NCBI GenBank assembly: GCA_035541875.1
Contig: DATKML010000034.1
Location: 162,278-226,277 of the forward strand
Direction: 5' to 3'
Length of the DNA: 64,000 nucleotides
Origin: JAJPHI01 sp035541875
GTDB lineage: Bacteria > Desulfobacterota > Binatia > Binatales > Binataceae
A program made the translations under genes and the position numbers. The notes under the pieces are model-generated. The model saw only the letters and a program-made list of their open reading frames with translations, had not been told where the DNA came from and did not search any database. Numbering within the stretch: position 1 is the first letter of the stretch; the number at the start of each line of letters is the position of its first letter. This document shows positions 52,266 to 61,177 of this stretch, piece by piece.

Positions 52266-54179
52266 TTATCGCACCAAAAAGGCTTTAACCGAGTTGCCCG
52301 CTCCGCTGGGTGGTTGACCGCTTATAGGCGCAGCGCTGATCGTGGCTGATGCCCCTGCGACTAAGGGTCCCGCGATTGCGCCGGCACCAGCAAATTGTCC
52401 ATTAACATAATACGCAACCTTTATCGGTGTTCCTGCAGGCGTCGCAGCGCTGCTCAGGTTTTTCACTTTGCTGCTGAACAGACCAGTGGCGCTGGAATAC
52501 GAAGCATTGGTGATAACAACATTGGCTAAGCTCCCTGACTGGGGCAGAAAGCCCACGATAGCTAGGATGCCTGCGTTGTTGTTGGCACTAGCTACATAAA
52601 TTTTGCCATTGGCAACTACGGGCACGATGTTAGCGTTGGTTGGACGATTCCACATTCCAACCTGGTACTGCCCTATTAGAGGCAACGTCCCACCTTGGCC
52701 ATTAGCGTTGAAGGCGTACAACGTTATCCAGCTGGAGCTCGACGACGGTCGACCTACGGCCCATATTATGCCGCCATAATCGGCCCCAGTGTTGTTGGAG
52801 GAAACGCTGGTGAAGAAGCCCGGATCTTCATCGGTCGCTGCTATCAACCCCGTACTGTCTTGTACAAGCTTTGGCGGTGCGGACGTGCTTTGGACAAGCT
52901 TCCAGGTCGTAACGCTATTTCCGCCGCTGCTCACAACGCGACCGATTCCATCCGGCCCCATGAAATAAGAGGGCGCACACCAGCACTCACCGATGGATTC
53001 CGTATCGAGCACCTTATCTGGGCCACCAGGGGTAAATCCGCCAAGGCGACCGGAATTCAAGAGGAACATCCGCCCATCCTTGCCGCCTCCCACGACGTAA
53101 GACGAATTGGGGATGACCATAACTCCACCCGACCCTATCTCCCAGTCATTGGCATCTAGGAAAGCGTAATCCGAGGGTGTAAAGAGGTCCAAGACCCTAA
53201 GGCCTGAGCTAACTTTAACGATGCTTTCCTCAATATTGTTGGGCGGAGAAATAGATAGGGAATCTCCGGCCGGATCTGAATTGCCGGTTGAGAAGTAGAT
53301 GCTTGTACCATCCGAAGCGAGGCCGCCGCCGGACATCCAGATTGATGCGAGAAAGAAATTGTTTGTCGAAGTTGTCTGGCGGTCGGTGAGAAGCGGCGGG
53401 ATGGGGGTAAGAGTCTTAGCATTCCATCCTAGCACCCAGCCCCGTGTCGGTCCGCTGGCGATTGTATCGCTTGATATATACTCGTTTGCGCGGAACCCGG
53501 CGTAGACGTTTCCATTAACCAAGAGGAGCGCCGACCTGAGACAAGTCGCCGCAACAATCATCCGATATGTCGAGCCATCAGTAAGAGTCTGAGTAGTATT
53601 AACGTTGCTAAGGGTGTAGGCAGGGACAGCGTCGGTTAGATCGCTCAAGTTTACGGCATGAAGAACGCTCGGCTCGTCTCCATTAGCGGTAATGTGCGCC
53701 ATCACATAGAGCCGTTGCGACACCGAATCGATCACCGGCGTCGCTACGATCCCACCGCAACTTGAAATTGGGCCGAAATTCCTTTGCAGAAGAATTTGCC
53801 CGTTCGCGGCATTGATTGCGTATAACGTGTTGGAATTCGTCGCTATGTAAACGACCTCATAGACTCCTGAAAGGCCCTGTTCACAGACGACAACAGTCTG
53901 ACCTGCAGGACACGTAATCTGCTGGTTCGGCACCACCAGAGGTTGCGCAAAGATCGCGCCGTCAAGATTGTTTACAGATGCTATAAGGCCGAAATTGTTG
54001 CTGCCGGATGAGAGACTGTAGGGAGTGAGCGTGGTTTCTTTAGAATTCCAACCGCTGCGCCAATAGTCATAATGATGGGTCAAAACCGAAGCCGAGGACT
54101 GAGCCAGCGAGTTCTTAGAGCCGGACAAGAGCAAGAGCAGCGTTAGAATTGTTTTTAGAGATAGTCGGGAGAATGACAT
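52266..54179 (-). CDS. secreted PQQ-like beta-propeller protein
   Basis: A 637-residue protein with a Sec signal (ILTLLLLLSGSKNSLAQ). The first mature motif, YDYWRSGWNSKETTLTP, also appears in the paralogue at 61178. Repeated propeller blades such as VYIATNSNTLYAINAANGQI and GGGKDGRMFLLNSGRLGG follow the PQQ-repeat pattern. The C-terminal part (ITNASYSSATGLFSSKVKNL) looks like an immunoglobulin-type CARDB domain. The dead IS1595 element begins about 105 bases upstream of its start. Confidence 0.78.
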   Translation of the reverse strand: MSFSRLSLKTILTLLLLLSGSKNSLAQSSASVLTHHYDYWRSGWNSKETTLTPYSLSSGSNNFGLIASVNNLDGAIFAQPLVVPNQQITCPAGQTVVVCEQGLSGVYEVVYIATNSNTLYAINAANGQILLQRNFGPISSCGGIVATPVIDSVSQRLYVMAHITANGDEPSVLHAVNLSDLTDAVPAYTLSNVNTTQTLTDGSTYRMIVAATCLRSALLLVNGNVYAGFRANEYISSDTIASGPTRGWVLGWNAKTLTPIPPLLTDRQTTSTNNFFLASIWMSGGGLASDGTSIYFSTGNSDPAGDSLSISPPNNIEESIVKVSSGLRVLDLFTPSDYAFLDANDWEIGSGGVMVIPNSSYVVGGGKDGRMFLLNSGRLGGFTPGGPDKVLDTESIGECWCAPSYFMGPDGIGRVVSSGGNSVTTWKLVQSTSAPPKLVQDSTGLIAATDEDPGFFTSVSSNNTGADYGGIIWAVGRPSSSSSWITLYAFNANGQGGTLPLIGQYQVGMWNRPTNANIVPVVANGKIYVASANNNAGILAIVGFLPQSGSLANVVITNASYSSATGLFSSKVKNLSSAATPAGTPIKVAYYVNGQFAGAGAIAGPLVAGASATISAAPISGQPPSGAGNSVKAFLVR

Positions 54180-54284
54180 AGGGTCGCTATGAAATCCTGA
54201 GAATTTCTATAACTATCATATATCCATCTCTTTCGTCAATTTATTGTTTACGGAATCAGAGACGTGATATCCGAGCCACAGACT

Positions 54285-55346
54285 CTAGCTATCTTATACT
54301 TATCCGGTTGTTTCAGCTAACCGCTAGGAGTAGTCTCTCGGAGTGCCTCGTGCGTCCCTTTCCCAGGACTCTTCGCCAGTTTCAGCTTCAATTCGCCAGC
54401 GAAGAGGCCTGCCAAGAGTACCTGGCCGCGTGTCGCTGGTCCGAGGGCTACAAGTGCCCCCGATGCACGCACGATCGCGGTTACGCGCTGGTGGGACGAA
54501 GACGCTGGCAGTGCGTCACCAAGTCTCTCTGACCTCGGGGACCATCCTTCACCATACGAAGACCCCGCTGACCCTCTGGTTCTGGGCGGCCTACCTGATG
54601 ACGACCGACAAGCGAGGGGTCTCGGCGTTGCTTCTCCAGCGCCAGCTTGGTCTTCAGCGTTACGAAACCGCTTGGATGATACTCACGAGCTCCGGCGCGC
54701 GACGGTGAATGCGGCGCGCGAGCCGCTTCACGGCGAGGTCGAGGTCGACGACACCTGGGTTGGCCGTACCCAAGCCGGGATCCGACGGAGCCGCCAGCTC
54801 AGGGGCGCCCCGGGGGATTCGTCATGGTAGCCGTTGAGAAGCGCGGGAGAGCTTCTGGGCGTATCCGTATGGCAGTCATCCCAGACTTCACAGCGATGAC
54901 GATCAACAGCTTCATCACGCAGAACGTCGCTCCGGGCTCGACCATTCATACCGATGGCCTCAAAAGCTTTGCCGGCCTGCAAGAGATCGGCTTTAAGCAC
55001 ATTCCTCGCACTCAGCCGCTGAGAACCGAATTGAGCAAAGGCGCGCCGTCGGTGGTGCCATTCGCCGATCGTGCCATCGGCAATCTCCAGCAATGGCTTA
55101 TCAGCACTCATCACGGGGTAAGCCGCGCGCAACTCCAGGCCTACCTCGACGAGTTCGTCTTTCGGCACAATCGACGAAAGCAACCCATGGCTGCCTTCCA
55201 AACTCTCCTGGGTCTCGGAACCGCACGCACTCCGACATCTTACGACAGCATCCGGAATGCGATGGACCTGTCAAACCTGCCTCTTCAAACCTAATCCACT
55301 ACATATGGTGGTGTGCTGAAACAACCGGATAAGCATAAGCTATCTA
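54285..55346 (+). mobile_element. degenerate IS1595-type insertion sequence
   Basis: Inverted repeats flank the element: 19 exact bases, CTTATCCGGTTGTTTCAGC, at 54299-54317 and its inverse at 55315-55333. Outside them the repeats extend with three mismatches (AGCTATCTTATA / AGATAGCTTATG). A transposase in at least four frames fills the interior. No convincing eight-base target duplication was seen. Confidence 0.75.
54326..55294 (+). pseudogene. IS1595 (ISXO2-like) transposase, several frameshifts
   Basis: Frames together cover a zinc-ribbon (YKCPRCTHDRGYALVGRRRW), LTSGTILHHTKTPLTLWFWA, the DDE-type core EVEVDDTWVGRT, IHTDGLKSFAGLQEIG, and EFVFRHNRRKQPMAAFQTLL. Frame changes occur near 54525, 54690 and 54810. 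The element cannot make a full-length protein without frameshifting. Confidence 0.75.
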
Positions 55347-56323
55347 ATCTCTTTCTTCCGATTTAGGCACCACTTGCCCATATCGTAAACCTCAGCCACC
55401 AGTTGCCCACCCAAAGAAAGGATGAATCGTGCGGCCAGGCCACCAATTACAACTATCTGCATCGGACTCCAGCGCGACCACCGGACGTGTTTTACATAAT
55501 AAATATAACTTCCTCTGTGAAACTCCACCAAAGAGCGGAATCTCCGCCGGAAGCTGACCATCGTACCCCCGCGGTGATTGAGATGAACGATGCGAGCCGT
55601 TGGCAGATAGTAATTCTTAAGTCCGAGATCCGAAATTCTTTTCGAATAGTCGGCATCGACGTGATAAGAAAGTCGACGATCGAGGTCACCAACCCTCTCG
55701 ACGACCTCTCGAGGAATCATCACGGCGGCACTCGACACATAGCCGGCTACGCATGGAACGTCGATGTCGTTATTGATCTGAGGTAAGTGGGCCCGGGTGA
55801 AACGGTTGGTCGGGAACCATCTGAACAAAAACGATCGCAGGCCGAAGAGCGCTGAACCGATGCTAGGGAGCGATTTGACTGAGAGCTGTAACGTCCCGTC
55901 TTCGTTCAGTAATTTACTACCGACAGCACCTGCATCTGGATGCTCGCACAGGAATCTAACCATGAGGTCGATAGCGTCAGGCATAACGAGCGTGTCACTG
56001 TTCAGCAGGAAATAAAAGCGCCCCTGCGCCACTCGGAAAGCGCGATTGTTCGAGGTGGCATAGTGAACGTTTACTTCATTCGTATAGAGGCGGACTTGAG
56101 GAAACTGTGCAGAAACGGCCTGCGTTGTCCCATCCTTCGAAGCGTCGTCGTAAACAATAACTTCGAACGGGACCTTCGGTGGATGGTCGTAGATGGACGC
56201 AAGGCAATTGAGCAGCAGTTCTCGTGCGTTGTATGTAGCAATGATTATGGAAACGTCTAAGGGATAGTTCCCTTGATCGCGGCTAACGTCAGCGGCGATT
56301 GCAGTTGTCGCACCCACTCTCAC
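55340..56323 (-). CDS. glycosyltransferase family 2
   Basis: This 327-residue GT-A enzyme has SIIIATYNARELLLNCLASI, VIVYDDASKDGTTQAVSAQF, FLLNSDTLVMPDAIDLM (metal site) and FRRRFRSLVEFHRGSYIYYV. It resembles rhamnosyl- or galactofuranosyl-type transferases. The last codons and stop lie in the outer end of the IS1595 inverted repeat, so the original C-terminus may have been longer. Its start overlaps the kinase stop by 4 bases. Confidence 0.85.
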   Translation of the reverse strand: MRVGATTAIAADVSRDQGNYPLDVSIIIATYNARELLLNCLASIYDHPPKVPFEVIVYDDASKDGTTQAVSAQFPQVRLYTNEVNVHYATSNNRAFRVAQGRFYFLLNSDTLVMPDAIDLMVRFLCEHPDAGAVGSKLLNEDGTLQLSVKSLPSIGSALFGLRSFLFRWFPTNRFTRAHLPQINNDIDVPCVAGYVSSAAVMIPREVVERVGDLDRRLSYHVDADYSKRISDLGLKNYYLPTARIVHLNHRGGTMVSFRRRFRSLVEFHRGSYIYYVKHVRWSRWSPMQIVVIGGLAARFILSLGGQLVAEVYDMGKWCLNRKKEIR

Positions 56324-57063
56324 ACCTCCGTTACGTCGTAGCCTCGATACGGCTGACGTCCGGGACCATGGATTCGAGGATCGAACCGATTCAGGATCGC
56401 GCCGAGTACTGGGATACCGCTTCGGTCAAGCTGCTGTTTGGCCAGTTTGATTTCGTTCAGGATAGAATTTTCAGCGTCGACAACGAGCAAGACACCTTCG
56501 ACTAAATTTGCCAGCAATAATGCATCGTTAGCGGCTAACAAAGGTGGCGAATCAATCAGGACGAGCGCATAGCCCTCTATGGCAGTTTCAAACAAGGCTC
56601 TTGCCTCCGTCCATGCGATGGCAGGGAGCGTTTTTGGTGAACGACGTCCGCTCGGTATTACGTAGCTTTGAGCGGTCCCAAGCCGCGCGATCGTTTGCTG
56701 GATTGTCTGGATTACCGCCTTGCTCTCCACTTCGCCGGCTAGAAGTTCACCCAGTCCAACCTTCTGTGACAGACCTAAGGCCGTTGTTAGAGACCTTCGT
56801 CTAAGATCTCCGTCGACAAGAATGACCTTCTCGCCTGTGAGAGTGGCGATCGATGCGAGGCAGGACGATACCGTAGTTTTACCCTCGCCAGGTCTTGCGC
56901 TCGTGACGAGTACGGAGCTCCGAGCTCGGAGCTTCAGTTGAAGCTTGAGCGAGGCAAGCAAAGCCACGTAAGAGTCCGCGACTTCTTCGTTAGCTAACGC
57001 TTGTGAAGCGAAACCGTCTAATCCAGCGATTACTTTTGGATTTCTATCAATCCCGGTAGACAC
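56320..57063 (-). CDS. bacterial tyrosine kinase domain (Wzc/CpsD-like BY-kinase)
   Basis: The 247-residue protein has Walker A SARPGEGKTT (55-64), Walker A' ILVDGDLRRR (81-90) and Walker B LVLIDSPPLLA. The C-terminus has Tyr-containing PYRGYDVTEV rather than a tyrosine-rich cluster. This is the free kinase that works with the Wzz-type co-polymerase encoded at 35960, and it controls chain length through phosphorylation. The partner gene is 20 kb away rather than adjacent. It overlaps the glycosyltransferase start by 4 bases. Confidence 0.85.
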   Translation of the reverse strand: MSTGIDRNPKVIAGLDGFASQALANEEVADSYVALLASLKLQLKLRARSSVLVTSARPGEGKTTVSSCLASIATLTGEKVILVDGDLRRRSLTTALGLSQKVGLGELLAGEVESKAVIQTIQQTIARLGTAQSYVIPSGRRSPKTLPAIAWTEARALFETAIEGYALVLIDSPPLLAANDALLLANLVEGVLLVVDAENSILNEIKLAKQQLDRSGIPVLGAILNRFDPRIHGPGRQPYRGYDVTEV

Positions 57064-57392
57064 ATCGGTTCATTCCGCAAGGGAGCATCCCGCGTATTAT
57101 TCTCCTCAAGTCGCCTTGTGTCCATGCATTGTTATACATGCCAACCCAATACACCTCATAAGATGCAATTCACTCATATATAATGCTAAAACGTACATGC
57201 TAGCGAAAGCGACGAAGTGCTGGATGCTCCGTATTCCCGCTATCATGCAGGCCTAACGGCTGGGTCCGCGGATTTGCTGCGGTGCGGATACGAGCACCCT
57301 CGGGGCGCTAACGAACGAGGAGAGTCTCTGACCGAGACAGCCACCGAATGGCGTCATGCACCCTCTGTCGATGCCTACTTGATCGCTCCTAA
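57064..57392. other. intergenic region between BY-kinase and IS5 element
   Basis: About 330 bases. An AT-rich patch (57140-57200) upstream of the kinase probably holds the promoter of the kinase-glycosyltransferase pair. A short plus-strand open frame at 57217-57420 reads into the IS end and has no recognisable features. Confidence 0.4.
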
Positions 57393-58567
57393 GGAATCTC
57401 TGCACAAACTGATCGATTAGGTACAAAGAAGATTTCTGATCGGCGGATGGGGAGGTGGGGTGGTGAGTAATCAATGGACGTTTGCGTCGCTGGCGTGGAG
57501 CAGGAAGGGCAAGGTGACACGGCGCGAGCAGTTTCTGGCCGAGATGAACGCGGTGATTCCGTGGACGCGACTGCCGGCGCTGATAGAGCCGCATTATCCC
57601 AAGGCGGGCAACGGACGCCAGCCGCTGGGGCTCGAAAGGATGCTGCGGATTTACTTCCTGCAGCAGTGGTTCAATCTCTCTGACCCGCAGGCCGAGGACG
57701 CGATCTATGACAGCGAATCGATGCGGCGCTTCGCGCGGGTGGAATTGGGCGACGATGTGGTGCCGGACGAGACGACCATCCTGCGCTTTCGTCATCTGTT
57801 GGAAGAACACCGTCTTACCGCTGCTATTTTCGACTTGATTGGCGGCCTGCTCGAGGCGCGCGGGCGGTTGCTACGCGCCGGGACCATTGTCGATGCGACC
57901 ATCATCGCCGCACCGAGCTCGACCAAGAACGCCACGGCCACGCGTGACCCGGAGATAAAGCAGACCCGCAAGGGTAGGAACTGGCACTTCGGGATGAAGC
58001 TGCACATAGGAACCGATAAGCGCGGTATCGTCCACAGCGTGAGGGCGACCGCTGCCGCGGTCGCCGATGTCACCCAGATGCTGGAGAGCTTTGCACGGGC
58101 AGGAGCGTGCGGTGTTTGACGATCAGGCCTACTGGAAAGAAGACCACCGCACCTTCCTGGAGAGCTTGGGAATCCGCTACCGGGTCAATCGGCGGCCCAC
58201 TGCTCGGCAGCCATTGAACGAACGCTGGCGCTTGATCAATCGGGCGCGTTCACGCACGCGCGCCTGCGGCGAGCACGCCTTCCGCGTAATTAAGCAGTTG
58301 TGGGGCTTCACCAAAGTGCGCTACCGCGGCTTGGCCAAGAACCTGGCGCGGGCGCAGGCCATGTTCGCGCTGGCCAACCTCTACCAAGTACGCCGACAGC
58401 TTCTTCCGGCTGGGGCGAGGTGCGGATTGTGACGCCAATAGAGTGCACCGCGAACTCCGCCAACCGCCAGTTCGCGAACGCCTATCGACCAAAAGATCGT
58501 CGTTTCAAATAATCGTCACTGGCGCGATGTCAAACTCCACTCGTATCATAACTTACGCAGAGCTTCC
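57393..58567 (+). mobile_element. IS5-family insertion sequence, 1175 bp
   Basis: Left end GGAATCTCTGCACAAACTG matches the inverse of the right end (GGAAGCTCTGCGTAAGTTA) at most positions. CTAA precedes the left end and CTAG follows the right, fitting the CTAR target of IS5 elements. The interior encodes an IS5-type transposase split by a frameshift. Confidence 0.8.
57460..58432 (+). pseudogene. IS5-family transposase, split by one frameshift
   Basis: The first frame carries RREQFLAEMNAVIPWTRL, GLERMLRIYFLQQWFNLSD, VPDETTILRFRHLLEEH and IVDATIIAAPSSTKNATATR (catalytic Asp). Near 58085 the frame shifts to ERAVFDDQAYWKEDHRTF (second Asp), then RACGEHAFRVIKQLWGFTKV (catalytic Glu) and RYRGLAKNLARAQAMFALAN. 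All three DDE residues are present, so a single indel separates it from a functional enzyme. Confidence 0.78.
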
Positions 58568-59155
58568 CTAGGTGGTTGGCTCAACTTCCTGTGCCAATTC
58601 TACAGGCGCCCGATGAGTCCCGATGGCCGCGAGAGCACTTGCACAGCTTGTCGGAGAAGCGCGGCGGACGCCCTGCTTCGCTCTCCCATCGTGGCAGCAA
58701 ATAGAGCTCTCCTTCTTCTATTGGGCTCGGGAAAGCCAACTCCGATGTAGGCTCGCCTCGGCGAAAATGCGCTTCAGAACCGCGCCATTCTCTTCCTCTC
58801 GGAGCGATCAGCTTTAGACGCGATGATCCGGAGTATCTCCAGAAGGCTGTTAGCTAGTCGAAGTGTCTTAGCATTCAATCACGCACGTCCCAGAACGCCG
58901 AAGATGCCTCCGCTAATTGGCATCAGATGGGTTGTGAAGACCCACGAATGTTGACAATCCCGAGCAAAACGAGGAGGGCTCCGAAGAAGATGGCAGACTT
59001 CATCGCGAGCCCTTCCTCCGCTTTCGGCCCGGACTTGGGTTCGTCGATTCATCTTCTGGATTCATCCTTTGGCGTTCGTCAACCTCGATTCGGTCTTGCA
59101 GGACGCGCGTCGCACCTTAGCCATCCATACAAGAAAGCATAGCTGACGCCATGGT
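58568..59155. other. intergenic region after IS5 element
   Basis: About 590 bases with no convincing gene. A 26-codon minus-strand frame (58923-59003, MKSAIFFGALLVLLGIVNIR) could be a tiny or truncated membrane protein but is too short to call. Confidence 0.4.
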
Positions 59156-59239
59156 GTGCGGAAGCAGAGAAACGGCCATTACTCACCGCGCGCCGATCTG
59201 TGCTATAAGCTGTTGATAAGAGATATCGGATGGAAATGT

Positions 59240-60665
59240 ATGGTTCAGGCACGCAGGGACTCTCGTCGAACAGCCGATCATAACTCACGTCGATGGGACA
59301 GATTTAGTGATCGCTATCTGCCATGGAAGGAACGCTGGCAGGCGGGGAAAGACCTCCGTGAGCAAGTCCCGAGGGATGCCCATGCGGATTGGAATGCGCC
59401 AAGAGATCGTCCAGATCCCATCGAACTGCTGATGAGATCGAACGCGATGCGCCTGCCGAATCTAATCCCGATTCGACATGCACGAATGCTCAGTTCCCCT
59501 TTTGCGTTTTTGCGCGGTTCGGCAGCAGTGATGGCGTCAGATCTCTCTCGCACACCCACCACCGGTGTTCGAGTGCAGGCGTGTGGCGATTGCCACCTGA
59601 TGAACTTCGGAGCTTTTGCCACACCAGAGCGAAACTTGATCTTTGACATCAATGACTTCGACGAGACGCTCCCAGCACAGGGGAGTGGGATCTTAAGCGC
59701 TTGGCAGCCAGTTTTGCAGTCGCTGGCCAATATATAAACCTCGCTCGTCAAGAGTCGCGGTCCGCCGCCGAGTCAGCCGTCAGCTCATATCGTAATGGAT
59801 GATCGAATATTCGCGAATGCGGGTGCTTGATATCTGGCATGACCATGTGAATGTAAAAGAGATGGTCGCAGGACTCCGCGACTCTGACTGGCAACGACGA
59901 TGGCATCAGCAGATAAAGAAAGAGCACCAGCGCAACGTCGTCGAGCATGATTTCCCCCGACTGGCTGCGCGCCGTGGGATGAGACCTCGGATCAAGGACA
60001 ATCCGCCGCTTATCTTTCACCTCCCGGATGAAGGCAATGATGCATTCCATAAGTCGGCCACTGCCGCACACTATGAGTACCTGGAGTCTTTGGCACCCCA
60101 CTACCGGGCGATAATCGAGCGATACAAATTGGTCGACATTGCGATGAAGGTAGTCGGGGTTGGCAGCGTCGGTACGCTCTGTCTGATCGTGCTTCTGATG
60201 GCGTCGGCCAATGACTCGCTATTCATACAGGTCAAGGAAGCCAATGCATCTGTCTTGGAGCCCTATGCCGGCGCGAGCGAATATTCGAACCACGGTCAGC
60301 GTATAGTAGTTGGGCAGCATCACATGCAGGCGGCGAGCGATATTTTGCTGGGATGGGCGCATGGCAAACTCCGCAATCGTGACTTTTATGCTCGTCAGCT
60401 TCGGGACATGAAGATGTCCGTGGCCGTGGAAGCGATGAATGCTCGGATGCTGAAATACTACGGCAGAGTTTGCGGAAGGGTGTTAGCTCGAGCCCATGCC
60501 CGTTCATGCGACCCAGCCATAATTGCTGGTTACATGGGCAACAGCAGACTCTTCGAGGAGGCTATTGGGGAATTCGCTATAAAGTACTCTAAGCAGACAG
60601 ATCGAGATCATGAAAAACTGGCAGAGGCGGTGCACAAAGGGCGAATCGAAGCCAACTCCCAATGA
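59240..60665 (+). pseudogene. DUF2252 gene with two frameshifts
   Basis: The start MVQARRDSRRTADHNSRRWD leads through QVPRDAHADWNAPRDRPDPI, VQACGDCHLMNFGAFATPER and DINDFDETLPA. Just before 59683 the frame shifts to EWDLKRLAASFAVAGQYINL, and near 59795 again to MIEYSRMRVLDIWHDHVNV, then runs intact to YIAGYMGNSRLF-like helices at the end. In DUF2252 proteins (kinase-like fold) these parts are contiguous. Total length equals a normal family member (about 475 codons), so only point indels have occurred. No neighbouring partner gene recognised. Confidence 0.75.
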
Positions 60666-60709
60666 TTCTTGAATCGAAGGAAAAAGACTCGCCGAGGTAA
60701 GTTGGTCTG

Positions 60710-61023
60710 ATGTGCGGGTGGATCACGCTGACAAGGCCGAATTTTGAATCGATTGCGAGCGAGCTGAACGTGTAACCGATGAACTTTCGTGGTATGCCGA
60801 TTTATCAGCTGCGGTATACGCCGCGCCTACCGATATCTTGTCGATCCTCACGTTCGAGGAGGGCCAACGGCACATCTCGCCGATGACCTGGGGCACGACA
60901 CCCAAGAACCGACGTGGGCTTGTAATCAACTGGGGGGTCCGAAAGCTTCCCGACCTGTCAGATTCCCGCGCTTCGCGCGTAGCAGTGCCAAATATGCGTA
61001 CGCCGACACCGCACCCGCATTGA
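60710..61023 (+). pseudogene. SRAP (YedK/HMCES-like) gene remnant
   Basis: The start MCGWITLTRPNFESIASELN keeps the catalytic Cys2 of SOS-response-associated peptidases, but an in-frame stop follows. After a frame change, AAPTDILSILTFEEGQRHIS, PMTWGTTPKNRRGLVINW matches the family's central segment (APTDxVPV, MRWGLIP). Nothing downstream of about 61023 belongs to it. Confidence 0.7.
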
Positions 61024-61177
61024 CGTCAACAGTTCGACCATGCGAGGTATCTAGATGGCTACCGCTACCGGCAGATTGAAAGCGATGATCGTGGTAGCGA
61101 GGACTTGCTTACTAGAGTCGCCGCGAGCTGAAGGGCTTAGGAAAGGATGCCACTAACCCGTACGCCATGGATCTGAA

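Noticed and set aside
58923..59003. 26-codon hydrophobic minus-strand frame
   Set aside because: It is too short to call, although a tiny membrane protein cannot be excluded.
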